64,000 bases of DNA from contig NZ_CP155559.1 of assembly GCF_022095615.2 (NCBI RefSeq), forward strand, positions 2,353,501-2,417,500, given 5' to 3'. This document shows, piece after piece, positions 17,454-26,247 of this stretch. Numbering within the stretch: position 1 is the first letter of the stretch; each line of letters begins with the position of its first letter. The notes beneath the pieces are model-generated. The model had not been told where the DNA came from. It saw only the letters and a list, made by a program, of their open reading frames with translations, and ran no database searches. Both the position numbers and the translations under genes were made by a program. The DNA is from Bacillus thuringiensis. GTDB lineage: Bacteria; Bacillota; Bacilli; Bacillales; Bacillaceae_G.

Positions 17454-18083
17454 ATGGAATTTTGGGAATCAAGTTTTATTGAGAAACAAACAATGTGGGG
17501 ATTTGAACCTACAGAATCTGCAATTTTGACAAAAGATGTTTTTCTGGAAAAGAACGTTAAAGATATATTAGTACCGGGTATTGGATATGGAAGAAACGCA
17601 AAGGTGTTTATCGATAATGGTTTAAATGTAACTGGAATTGAGATTTCAAAAACAGCTATTGATTTAGCGAAACAAAACGGACTAGAAGATGTTAGTATAT
17701 ATCACGGTTCGGTAAACGAAATGCCTTTTGATAATAAACTTTATGATGGAATATTTAGTCATGCACTTCTTCATTTGTTGAATGAGAAGGAAAGAGAGAA
17801 ATTTATTAAAGATTGTTATAATCAGTTAAAACCTGGTGGATATATGGTTTTTACAACCGTTTCTAAAAAAGCTCCCATGTATGGAAAAGGGAAAAAGTTG
17901 GAGCAAGATTATTTCGAAATCATGGAAGGCGTAAAAATGTTCTTCTATGATAATGCCTCTATAAAGCAAGATTTTAATAAATATGGAATAGTACAAGTTT
18001 CGGAAATTGATGAACCAAATAAAAACATGGAAAATAAACCTTCAATCAATTTCTTAATGATAAAATGTAAAAAAGAACTATAA
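17454..18083 (+). CDS. Class I SAM-dependent methyltransferase (TehB/thiopurine-like)
   Basis: A 209-residue methyltransferase. Motif I is ILVPGIGYGRNAKVFI (residues 37-52), strand 2 ends VTGIEISKTAIDLA, and post I contains IYHGSVNEMPF. The N-terminus (FWESSFIEKQTMWGFEP) resembles small methyltransferases that modify thiols or toxic oxyanions. An upstream inverted repeat (GACCTAT 17358 / ATAGGTC 17399) precedes the ribosome site AAGGAG. Substrate unknown. Confidence 0.85.
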   Translation: MEFWESSFIEKQTMWGFEPTESAILTKDVFLEKNVKDILVPGIGYGRNAKVFIDNGLNVTGIEISKTAIDLAKQNGLEDVSIYHGSVNEMPFDNKLYDGIFSHALLHLLNEKEREKFIKDCYNQLKPGGYMVFTTVSKKAPMYGKGKKLEQDYFEIMEGVKMFFYDNASIKQDFNKYGIVQVSEIDEPNKNMENKPSINFLMIKCKKEL

Positions 18084-18218
18084 CTAAAAGTTATTAAGAA
18101 TTATTAAAGATGTTTATATATTGATTATGCACAAATAAAAAGGACAAGCATATAATAGAAATACCTATTAACTTTAAGTAACTTTAACTTTCTTTAATAG
18201 GGCATCTCAAAATCCCTA

Positions 18219-18256
18219 AAAAGAGCACTTGCGGAAACAAGTGCTCTTTTTTTTTG
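18219..18256 (+). terminator. Terminator
   Basis: AGAGCACTTG / CAAGTGCTCT, perfect 10-bp stem, followed by nine T residues. Confidence 0.88.
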
Positions 18257-18362
18257 TTTATTTAAGATGATTATAGTTCGTTTAATTAATATGGAATTTA
18301 AAACCATAAACTTTGAACAAAATGGTAAAATTAATAAGAGGATGTATAAGGGGGACGGGGAT

Positions 18363-19841
18363 TTGAAACTTAAAGAACTGGCGAATTTGTTATTGATTAA
18401 AGAGACCATTGGGGATATGGATGTAGAAATTACGGGCTTGGAAATGGATTCTAGAAAGATAACTAGTGGAAATCTATTTATATGCGTATCAGGTATCGAT
18501 GGTTTTCTTGAAGATCGGCATCAATTTGTTGAAGATGCAGTGAATAAGGGTGCTGTAGCACTAATTGTAGAAAGAGATGTAAATATTGAGATACCTAAAA
18601 TAATTGTTAAAGATGCTAGGTATGCTATGGCAGTTATTGCGTCACATTTCTATGGTTATCCATCTAATAAAATGAAGCTAATTGGAATTACAGGTACAAA
18701 TGGGAAAACAACTACTTCCTATTTACTTGAAAAAATTTTAAGTGATTATGGATATCACACGGGGCTCATGGGGAATAACGGAGTCAAAGTTGGTTCAAAA
18801 TGGTATCCAACTGATATAAATACGCAAGAACCTCCAACACTTCAACGAAATTTGCAAATGATGAAAAATCAAAATGCAGATTATTGTGTTATGGAAGTTA
18901 CGTCACAAGGTTTACATATGGGAAGAGTTAAAGGATGTAACTTTAAAATAGCTGTTTTCACAAATTTAACGCAAGATCATTTGGATTATCATGGAACATT
19001 TGATGAATATAAGCATGTAAAAGGTCTTCTTTTTTCAAGATTAGGAAATGATTTTTCTACTACAGATAAAAAAGTTACTATTTTGAATGCAGACGATCCA
19101 TCGGTAGAATACTTTAAAAACATTACTTCAGCTGAGGTTATCACTTATGGGATGCATAATGGAGCAGATGTTCAAGCGAAGAGCATAACTTTAAGCTCAA
19201 AAGGAATTCGGTTTTTAGTTTCGTCCTTTAATGGAGAAATAGAAGTTAACCTAAATCTAGTAGGACGTTTTAATGTATATAATGCATTAGCAGCAATAAC
19301 AGCGGCGTTGGTTGAAGATATTCCGCTTACAAACATTAGTGATAGCTTATCTAACTTAAAGAGCATTGAAGGTAGAATGGAAATCATAGACGCAAATCAA
19401 GATTTCCTTGTAATAGTGGATTATGCTCATACACCTGATGCGTTAGAAAATGTCCTCTCTACAATTAGTGAGTTTTCAAAAGGTAAAATCATTACTGTTT
19501 TCGGTTGCGGTGGAGATAGAGACGCAAAAAAACGATCTATAATGGGTGAAATTGCTGGAAGTTATAGCGATTTTGTTTTTATTACTTCTGACAATCCCCG
19601 TTCGGAAGATCCGCAGTTAATAATGAAAGATATTGAAAAAGGATTTTCAAAGAATAATAATTTGAATTATAAAGTAGAGGTAGATCGTGAACTAGCGATA
19701 AATCACGCAATAAAAATGGCATCTTCTAATGATATTGTTTTGATTGCGGGGAAAGGGCACGAAACGTATCAAATTTTAAAAGATACAACAATTCATTTTG
19801 ATGATAAAGAAAAAGCTCGACAAGCAATTATTAATAAATGA
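18363..19841 (+). CDS. murE: UDP-MurNAc-tripeptide synthetase (MurE-type, DAP-adding), probable second copy
   Basis: A 492-residue Mur ligase that adds meso-diaminopimelate to UDP-MurNAc-L-Ala-D-Glu in the cytoplasm. Seen: substrate-domain start GLEMDSRKITSGNLFICVSG, ATP loop GITGTNGKTTTS (about residue 115), and the DAP-recognition motif DNPR in TSDNPRSEDPQ. Start: TTG 18363, 8 bases after AAGGGGG, giving LKLKELANLL as in known MurE proteins; the upstream ATG frame from 18267 is rejected. It lies outside any mur/dcw cluster, so it is likely an accessory copy besides the cluster gene. Confidence 0.88.
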   Translation: MKLKELANLLLIKETIGDMDVEITGLEMDSRKITSGNLFICVSGIDGFLEDRHQFVEDAVNKGAVALIVERDVNIEIPKIIVKDARYAMAVIASHFYGYPSNKMKLIGITGTNGKTTTSYLLEKILSDYGYHTGLMGNNGVKVGSKWYPTDINTQEPPTLQRNLQMMKNQNADYCVMEVTSQGLHMGRVKGCNFKIAVFTNLTQDHLDYHGTFDEYKHVKGLLFSRLGNDFSTTDKKVTILNADDPSVEYFKNITSAEVITYGMHNGADVQAKSITLSSKGIRFLVSSFNGEIEVNLNLVGRFNVYNALAAITAALVEDIPLTNISDSLSNLKSIEGRMEIIDANQDFLVIVDYAHTPDALENVLSTISEFSKGKIITVFGCGGDRDAKKRSIMGEIAGSYSDFVFITSDNPRSEDPQLIMKDIEKGFSKNNNLNYKVEVDRELAINHAIKMASSNDIVLIAGKGHETYQILKDTTIHFDDKEKARQAIINK

Positions 19842-19940
19842 ATGAATTCAATTAATAGCTGAATAGTATTGCTAATAAAAATAATGTTTTAGATGAAGCT
19901 AAAACTAATAACGAAGCAATTTTTTGAAGAATTTATAATT

Positions 19941-19990
19941 GAAAGGTAAGGGTGTTTCTAGGAATATATGAGGGAAAACCTTACCTTTTA
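19941..19990. terminator. Bidirectional terminator
   Basis: GAAAGGTAAGG and CCTTACCTTT form a stem between the convergent MurE and methyltransferase genes. Confidence 0.7.
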
Positions 19991-19995
19991 TAGTT

Positions 19996-20697
19996 TTATT
20001 TCTTAAAAACAAATGTTATAGCATTTGTTTTTAATTGAATGTGTCTTTCGTTTCGGACTATATCATAAGCTAATTCTTTTATTTCAACTTTTATTTCTTG
20101 CCATTCCTTATAAATACTTTTTAATAGATGTATCATATCATCAGTAGGAAGGTTAATTTCAATTAAAGCATCTAATTCTTCATTCGTATGTAAGTCAATT
20201 TCTTGTATGTTTGAGTTAATAATTAAACAATTGATACCACCAGTCTTTGTACCTCTTTTCATAGAATGGAGCACGTTTGTTAAATCTTCTTCTGATTTAA
20301 CATGCTCTAAACTTGATACTGCAACGATATAATCATAAGTATCAGGTTGGATGTAGTAGTTTTCAATTGATGCTTGTTCTGTTTTTATAACTTCAAATAC
20401 ATCATGTTCTTTGCTATAAGTTTGTAATTTTGTTAACGCGGAATCCAGTAAGTCCACACATGCAACAGTACCGCTAGCATTTTTTATTTTTTGTGCAATT
20501 GTAATGCTATTTCTTCCAACGCCAGAGCCGAGGTCAAGCACTTGCAAGTTATTTTGTCCTTCAAAGTAATCTAGTAAGTTCATAACTGTTTTAACCGGTT
20601 TATAAAGCCAAGAACCAGTTTCAAATAGTTTATATTGTTCATAGCAAAGGTCGTGATATTTCTTTTCTTCGTGTCTTATGTGATCAATACGGTTCAT
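19996..20697 (-). CDS. Class I SAM-dependent methyltransferase
   Basis: A 233-residue methyltransferase. Motif I is VLDLGSGVGRNSITIA (residues 54-69), followed by CVDLLDSALTKL and the motif II strand YDYIVAVSSLEHV. The start ATG overlaps the stop of the upstream SMP-30 gene (ATGA), so the two are translationally coupled. The pairing suggests a common small-molecule pathway, but no substrate can be named. Confidence 0.85.
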   Translation of the reverse strand: MNRIDHIRHEEKKYHDLCYEQYKLFETGSWLYKPVKTVMNLLDYFEGQNNLQVLDLGSGVGRNSITIAQKIKNASGTVACVDLLDSALTKLQTYSKEHDVFEVIKTEQASIENYYIQPDTYDYIVAVSSLEHVKSEEDLTNVLHSMKRGTKTGGINCLIINSNIQEIDLHTNEELDALIEINLPTDDMIHLLKSIYKEWQEIKVEIKELAYDIVRNERHIQLKTNAITFVFKK

Positions 20698-21596
20698 ATA
20701 GTTTCAGCTCCAATATTTTTATTACAAAATGAATAGGTGGGGCAGCCTTTAACATTTGTTTGAATTCGAAAAATACCACCAGCATGTGGATACTCTTTTA
20801 ATTCGTCATCCGTCATTCTTGTTCTGGCTGTTGTAACATATAAATCAGTTAAGTTAGGTCCACCAAATGTACATGAGGTTACATATAACGCAGGAATTGG
20901 AATACTTAATATTTGTTCTCCAGTTAAAGGATTCCACCTAGTAATCTTTGAACCTCCCCAATGTGCAATCCATAAACAACCTTCTTCGTCAATTGTCATA
21001 CCATCAGGTAGACCATCATTTTCAGGGAAAATGATTACATCACTTGGATTATGAATTTCTCCAGTACGTATATTATTTTGATAGCGAACCACTTTTTTAG
21101 TAGGTGTATCTATAAAGTAAAGGTATGTATGATCAGGTGACCAAGCGATTCCGTTTGAAGTATTTACATGTGAAACTTTTTTCTCTACACTCAAATTATT
21201 ATGTAAACAATATAAGGAACCTGCAGCATTAATACCGTATGTATCTGTAGTGCCTGCCCAAAAACGACCAGCGGGATCACATTTTCCATCATTAAAACGA
21301 TTTTCTATTAAATGTGGTTCAGGGTCAAAAATATGTGTCAGTATTTCTGTTTTTACATTAATAGAATAAAATCCGTTTTCCATAGCTAGGAGTAGTACGT
21401 CTTCTAAATATGGAACAACACAGCCGATTTGTTGATTGAGAGCGATTACTCGGTTTGTATTTGCAGTAGGATTAAGTATGCATAATTGTTTCTCTATAAT
21501 ATCAACCCAGTATAAAAGTTGCTTTTTTTCATTCCAACAAGGTCCTTCAGCTAAACTAGCTTTAGCATCTAAAACCAATTCTATATTACTGATCAA
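20694..21596 (-). CDS. SMP-30/gluconolactonase-family protein
   Basis: A 300-residue six-bladed propeller hydrolase. Seen: metal-site Glu in LAEGPCWNEKKQLLYWVDI, the NRFNDGKCDPAGRFWAGT segment (Asn and Asp ligands), SNGIAWSPD and DGLPDGMTIDEEGCLWIAHWGG. Family members hydrolyse sugar lactones or esters with Ca/Zn. Start: TTG 21596, six bases after GAGGTG; the GTG at 21605 lies inside the ribosome site. It is the first gene of a two-gene operon with the methyltransferase. Confidence 0.87.
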   Translation of the reverse strand: MISNIELVLDAKASLAEGPCWNEKKQLLYWVDIIEKQLCILNPTANTNRVIALNQQIGCVVPYLEDVLLLAMENGFYSINVKTEILTHIFDPEPHLIENRFNDGKCDPAGRFWAGTTDTYGINAAGSLYCLHNNLSVEKKVSHVNTSNGIAWSPDHTYLYFIDTPTKKVVRYQNNIRTGEIHNPSDVIIFPENDGLPDGMTIDEEGCLWIAHWGGSKITRWNPLTGEQILSIPIPALYVTSCTFGGPNLTDLYVTTARTRMTDDELKEYPHAGGIFRIQTNVKGCPTYSFCNKNIGAETI

Positions 21597-21743
21597 GATG
21601 TTCACCTCAATTTATAAGATATTTATATAATTCGATAAGAATGAAGGTAAACCTTTTTGTCAGAGGATATTAAGATTTTTACTGTAGAAAACTGACTATC
21701 TTAAGCGATTAAAAAATGTATAAACATGGAGAGGAAAATGCAT

Positions 21744-21908
21744 ATGATGTTTTATGAAATTGTTTGCTTTTCGTGTAAAAATATATTCCGTGTATACGAA
21801 GGAAGCGAAAAATATAAGCGATTTAAAGAGAAACCGAAAGGGACATATTGTTGTGATGAATGCAGTCATAAAATTCAATTAGAAGCGATAAAGCATTTAT
21901 TTAGATAG
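21744..21908 (+). CDS. Small zinc-ribbon protein (YlaI/DUF2197-like)
   Basis: About 54 residues with CFSC near the N-terminus and CCDEC 27 residues later, a four-Cys zinc ribbon, followed by a basic helix. The layout resembles Bacillus YlaI (DUF2197). Several in-frame Met codons exist; 21744 fits GAGAGG (21729-21735) best. The role is unknown. Confidence 0.65.
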   Translation: MMFYEIVCFSCKNIFRVYEGSEKYKRFKEKPKGTYCCDECSHKIQLEAIKHLFR

Positions 21909-21974
21909 CTTTATTGTCCGGAAAAGTTTGACAATAAAGGTATTATAAATTATCATATGAAAAAACTAATATTT

Positions 21975-22262
21975 AAAATGGCATGGAAGAGAAGAGTAGT
22001 TAAGAAAGGGTACGTACAGAGAGCTCTGGTAGCTGAGAAAGAGCGGTATACATCTTAATGAAAAAAGACTTGGAGCTGCGCAAGGAACTAATTTGTTTAG
22101 GGATAGTGCGACGGGTTCTCCCGTTATAGAGATAGGGTATAAGCATATTTTGCCGTACCTGAAGAGGTTAATATGGCGACGTATTGACAAACTGAGGTGG
22201 TACCGCGAAGCTAACAACTCTCGTCCTCAAGATGAATAATCTTGGGGGTGGGAGTTTTTTTA
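21975..22262 (+). promoter_or_regulatory. T-box leader (tRNA-sensing riboswitch) of the class I lysyl-tRNA synthetase gene
   Basis: The canonical T-box sequence TGAGGTGGTACCGCG is at 22193-22207. Downstream, ACTCTCGTCCTCAAGAT (22217-) pairs with ATCTTGGGGGTGGGAGT and a T-run (to 22261) as the terminator. Upstream, 21975-22085 has the stem I arrangement, including a GGTAGCTGAGAAAGAG distal loop and an A-rich specifier region (ATGAAAAAAGAC, 22057-22068) compatible with the lysine codon AAA. Uncharged tRNA should favour the antiterminator and induce lysK. In B. cereus this leader is known to be functional and reported to respond partly to tRNA-Asn. Confidence 0.93.
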
Positions 22263-22311
22263 TTGTATAAAACTGAAAGTGTGAAAACAAAAAAATTGAG
22301 GTGATTAATAT

Positions 22312-23874
22312 ATGCATTGGGCGTATGAAGTAGCGCATGAATTAATAAGAAAACATCCAAACAAAGAAACTTTTGTTTGCGCATCTGGAATAAGTCCATC
22401 TGGTTCTGTTCATATCGGGAACTTTCGCGAAATAATAACGACTTATTTCGTTGTAAGAGCACTTCAAGATTTAAGGAAAAAGACTCGTTTTATATTTTCA
22501 TGGGATGATTATGATAGGTTTAGAAAAGTCCCTAAAAATATTGATCCATCTTTTGCAAAATATATTGGTATGCCATACTGTGATATTCCAGATCCATATG
22601 GCTGTCATAATTCGTATGCAGAGCATTTTGAAAAAGAGTTTGAGAAATCACTTCAAGCATTTGGGATTGAAGTGGAATTCATATATCAACATGCTGAATA
22701 TAGAAGTGGAAGGTATAACAAAAACATATTAGAGGCTTTATATAGAAGGAAAGAAATATACGATATTTTAATGAGTTTTAAAACTGGAGAGTGTAGTGAA
22801 GAAGAGCGAGAGAGTTTTTATCCGGTTACATTATATTGTGAGAAATGCGAGAAAGATGCAACAATGATTACACATTTTGATGAAGTATTAAAAACAGTAC
22901 GGTATGAATGTATATGTGGAAATCAAAATGAATTATCGGTATTAAATACAAATAAAATGAAACTGAATTGGAAAATCGATTGGCCGATGAGGTGGATGAT
23001 AGAGGATGTTATTTTTGAACCAGGTGGAAGAGATCATTCATCAGAAACGGGTAGCTATAATGTATCCAAGGAAATTGCAAGGGAAATATTTAATCGTGAA
23101 GCTCCTCATTACGTTGCGTATGATTTCATAGGAATAAAAGGCAATCATGAAAAAATGTCAAGTTCTTCAGGGAATAATATTACACTTAGTGAGTTGTTAA
23201 AAGTGTATTTACCAGAAGTGATTCTTTTCATGTTTGCTAAATATAGACCAAACGCAGCTTTTCATATCGCTCTTGATGAAGATGTGATTCGCAATTATAC
23301 AGAATATGAACGATTGAAAGATAGTTATGAGAATAAAACGCTCAAAAATGAAGATTTATTTGATGCAATTAAACTCTCTAGAGTTGATAGCGGGTTTAAA
23401 GAATATCCGAGATTTAATCAAGTAGCAGGAACGTTACCGTTATTAAATTTTGATTCATCTATTTTACAAGATACATTAGAAAAAATAGATAGAAGGTATA
23501 CATTTGATGCTATGATAGCAATATGTAACCGCGCAGAGTATTGGATAAGAAACTTTCAATCTGAAAAATTAATTGCGGTAAATCAAGAGAGAAATACAGA
23601 GTTTTACAACACATTAGATGAAAGACAGAAAGAATGGTTAGTAGAAGTTTGCAAAACACTTCGTTCTAATAAAGATTACTCTAACTTTATGGAACAATTG
23701 TATTCAATTTGTCATCATGAAAATAAAAAAATAATGAAAGAAAATCAAAAACAATTATTTTTTATTATATATAGGCTCATTATGAATCAGTCTAGCGGCC
23801 CGCGTATACCGTTATTAATACATGTTGTAGGAGTTGAAAAATTCATTACATTATTAGATTTTAAAAAAGGCTAA
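22312..23874 (+). CDS. lysK: Lysyl-tRNA synthetase, class I
   Basis: A 520-residue class I enzyme that charges tRNA with lysine. The HIGH-type motif is SVHIGNFRE (about residue 30) and the KMSKS-type motif is KMSSSSGNNI (about residue 281). A Cys zinc site (CEKCEKD ... CICG) is inserted near residue 180. Most bacteria use only the class II LysS; B. cereus group species carry both, and published work links LysRS1 to stationary phase and to charging of an unusual tRNA together with the class II enzyme. The T-box leader controls it. RBS GAGGTG. Confidence 0.95.
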   Translation: MHWAYEVAHELIRKHPNKETFVCASGISPSGSVHIGNFREIITTYFVVRALQDLRKKTRFIFSWDDYDRFRKVPKNIDPSFAKYIGMPYCDIPDPYGCHNSYAEHFEKEFEKSLQAFGIEVEFIYQHAEYRSGRYNKNILEALYRRKEIYDILMSFKTGECSEEERESFYPVTLYCEKCEKDATMITHFDEVLKTVRYECICGNQNELSVLNTNKMKLNWKIDWPMRWMIEDVIFEPGGRDHSSETGSYNVSKEIAREIFNREAPHYVAYDFIGIKGNHEKMSSSSGNNITLSELLKVYLPEVILFMFAKYRPNAAFHIALDEDVIRNYTEYERLKDSYENKTLKNEDLFDAIKLSRVDSGFKEYPRFNQVAGTLPLLNFDSSILQDTLEKIDRRYTFDAMIAICNRAEYWIRNFQSEKLIAVNQERNTEFYNTLDERQKEWLVEVCKTLRSNKDYSNFMEQLYSICHHENKKIMKENQKQLFFIIYRLIMNQSSGPRIPLLIHVVGVEKFITLLDFKKG

Positions 23875-23876
23875 AA

Positions 23877-23916
23877 GAAACGCAAGTACTTAAAGGTCTA
23901 AGTACTTGCGTTTCAA
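23877..23916. terminator. Bidirectional terminator
   Basis: A perfect 16-bp inverted repeat (GAAACGCAAGTACTTA and its complement) around AAGGTC, between convergent lysK and cwlJ-like genes. Confidence 0.88.
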
Positions 23917-23922
23917 ATTTTG

Positions 23923-24351
23923 CTACCGTGAATACATTTTCGGACATTCATCACCACTAGGTTCATAAAAACAGTGACTTTTAAATTGTCCTACAAATGG
24001 CTGGTTATACCATTCAGGCGGACAAGCTCCAACTGGACGGAAATACCAAAGAGCCCATCGTGCTGGCCAGCGCCATTCACCTTGTAAAACTTTTCTTGCG
24101 ATATCTTTTTCTGATTCGCGAGCACGCTGATAAAAATATCCGTATTGCACTGCTTCAAATCCACCTGGACTTTGATATACTGCATCACGCACAGATCGAA
24201 GTTGTTTAAAGTCTAAGCAATCACAAAATACACGATTTACTACTACGCAGCCAACAAGTTGTTCACCTTGTCGACCTTCTCCTTCAGCTTCAGCACGAAT
24301 TAAACGAGCTAGCAAATCCACATCGCTTTCGTTATATGGAATAAGGGGCAT
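23923..24351 (-). CDS. cwlJ: Spore cortex-lytic enzyme CwlJ-like cell-wall hydrolase
   Basis: A 142-residue hydrolase_2-fold protein matching CwlJ, the spore-coat-associated cortex lytic enzyme activated by Ca-dipicolinate during germination. Seen: LLARLIRAEAEGEGRQGEQ with the catalytic Glu, VGCVVVNRV, and the C-terminal WYNQPFVGQFKSHCFYEP. There is no signal peptide, as expected for CwlJ. The usual partner gene gerQ is not adjacent, so this is probably the second paralogue (cwlJ2-type). RBS AAAGGTGG. Confidence 0.88.
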   Translation of the reverse strand: MPLIPYNESDVDLLARLIRAEAEGEGRQGEQLVGCVVVNRVFCDCLDFKQLRSVRDAVYQSPGGFEAVQYGYFYQRARESEKDIARKVLQGEWRWPARWALWYFRPVGACPPEWYNQPFVGQFKSHCFYEPSGDECPKMYSR

Positions 24352-24508
24352 AGTGCTACCACCTTTCTTTACCTGTTATAGTAAAGAGTGTATGTATGAA
24401 AATAAGCTAGGTGCTTTTCTATAGGTAAATATCAATAAATATTAAAAGGAGCTTTTATGCAAAAAGCTAATTAATAATTGTAGAGTAATATAAAAAGGGA
24501 GAGATAAC

Positions 24509-25423
24509 ATGTATTGTATTCATAAAGAACATATCATTTACGCAATGTCACCAGATAATCAGCCTTGCATGGAAGTAGAAGTAGGGAGTCGTGTTGTATT
24601 TGAAACATATGATTGCTTTGAAAATCAAATTGACTCTGAAGATGTTGCGTTTCAAGAATTAGACTGGAACCGCATTAATCCAGCAACTGGACCTGTTTTT
24701 ATTAAAGGTGCAGAACCTGGTGATATTTTAGTCGTAACGATTGAAAAAATTAAAATTGCAGAGCAAGGTGTTTTAACTACAGGGGCGAATCTTGGCGTAA
24801 TGGGTGAAGAGCTAAACGAAAACACAGTGAAAATTGTCCCAATACATAATGAACAGGTTTTGTTTTCAAATGAACTACAAATTCCGATTAATCCAATGAT
24901 CGGTGTTATTGGTACTGCGCCGAAAGAAGAAAGCATTTCATGTGGCACACCGCATGATCACGGTGGGAATATGGATTGTAAAGAGATAAAAGAAGGGACA
25001 ATATTATTATTACCTGTAAATGTTCCTGGTGCTCTATTAGCATTAGGTGATTTACACGCAGCGATGGGTGATGGTGAGATTGGTGTTAGTGGCGTAGAGG
25101 TTGCTGGTGAGGTAACAGTAACAGTTCAAATTTTAAAAGGAAAGAAATGGCCACTACCAATGGCTATCCAAAAAGAAAAAGTAATGACGATTGCTTCAGA
25201 GAAGTTGTTAGATGCTGCAGCGAATCGCGCTGTACGTAATATGGTGACATTTTTACATGAAGAATTAGAAATGTCTAAAGCGGATGCAACACTTTTATTA
25301 TCAGCTGCAGGCAATTTAAAAGTATGCCAAGTTGTGGATCCTCTGAAGACTGCTCGGATGGAATTAGGTATGAATTATGTGGAGAAACTGGGATTTACTT
25401 TGAGTAAATTTCATATTAAATAA
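24509..25423 (+). CDS. Acetamidase/formamidase-family protein
   Basis: A 304-residue FmdA/AmdA-family amidohydrolase. Seen: NPATGPVFIKGAEPGD (residues 52-67), the metal/active-site segment SCGTPHDHGGNMDCKEI (about residue 150) and GDLHAAMGDGE. Family enzymes release ammonia from formamide or short amides in the cytoplasm. The gene is single, with RBS AGGGAGAG, and is followed by a weak hairpin. Confidence 0.9.
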   Translation: MYCIHKEHIIYAMSPDNQPCMEVEVGSRVVFETYDCFENQIDSEDVAFQELDWNRINPATGPVFIKGAEPGDILVVTIEKIKIAEQGVLTTGANLGVMGEELNENTVKIVPIHNEQVLFSNELQIPINPMIGVIGTAPKEESISCGTPHDHGGNMDCKEIKEGTILLLPVNVPGALLALGDLHAAMGDGEIGVSGVEVAGEVTVTVQILKGKKWPLPMAIQKEKVMTIASEKLLDAAANRAVRNMVTFLHEELEMSKADATLLLSAAGNLKVCQVVDPLKTARMELGMNYVEKLGFTLSKFHIK

Positions 25424-25539
25424 AAATACTAGAAGAAGGATGCTGTTGTATAAAAGTATCCTTTTTTAATTTACGGATTAAGTAAAAAAAGGTAGTATTT
25501 ATTTTATATAAGATTGTGGATCGAAAAAGGAGTTAATCA

Positions 25540-26247
25540 ATGGTTAAAATTATGATTGTAGAAGATGATATGAAAATTGCAGAACTATTATCAACACATG
25601 TTGCGAAATACGGTTATGAAGGAATTATTGTAACGGATTTTCAAAATGTTCTAGACATTTTTTTAGACGAACAGCCAGAGTTAGTTTTATTAGATATTAA
25701 TTTACCGAGTTTTGATGGGTACTATTGGTGTCGTCAAATTCGCGGAGTTTCTACATGTCCGATATTATTTATATCGGCTCGTGAAGGCACAATGGATCAA
25801 GTTATGGCGCTAGAAAACGGCGGCGATGATTTTATTTCAAAGCCCTTCCATTACGAGGTTGTAATGGCTAAAATTCGTAGTCATTTAAGACGTGCTTACG
25901 GAGATTATGCACCGAAAGTAGAAGAACGGATGGTTGAGCAACAAGGTCTTTGTTTATATCCGGAAAGGCTTGTGTTGAAGCTTAAGAATCAAGAGATTGA
26001 TATAACGAGAAATGAAGCTATTTTATTAGAAATGTTAATGAAAAATTATCCACGTGTTGTGAGTAGAGAAGTGTTATTAAATAAATTATGGGATAGTGAA
26101 TCTTATGTTGATGATAATACTTTAAGTGTAAATACAACTCGTGTGCGTAAAAAGTTAAAAACGTTACAGATAGAAGATGCAATTGAAACGATTCGTAGTG
26201 TCGGTTATAGACTACATATTACTTGGGATACTGGTATGGAGAAATGA
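25540..26247 (+). CDS. Response regulator, OmpR family (BceR-like)
   Basis: A 235-residue response regulator. The phospho-acceptor is Asp in LVLLDINLPSFDG (about residue 52), the conserved Lys is in ISKPFHYEVV, and residues 135-230 form a winged helix (TRNEAILLEMLMKNYPRVVSREVLLNKLW). It is coupled by an ATGA overlap to a BceS-type kinase. Such pairs detect cell-wall-active peptides with the help of a BceAB-type ABC transporter; the only such transporter in the window is 7 kb downstream. Confidence 0.92.
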   Translation: MVKIMIVEDDMKIAELLSTHVAKYGYEGIIVTDFQNVLDIFLDEQPELVLLDINLPSFDGYYWCRQIRGVSTCPILFISAREGTMDQVMALENGGDDFISKPFHYEVVMAKIRSHLRRAYGDYAPKVEERMVEQQGLCLYPERLVLKLKNQEIDITRNEAILLEMLMKNYPRVVSREVLLNKLWDSESYVDDNTLSVNTTRVRKKLKTLQIEDAIETIRSVGYRLHITWDTGMEK

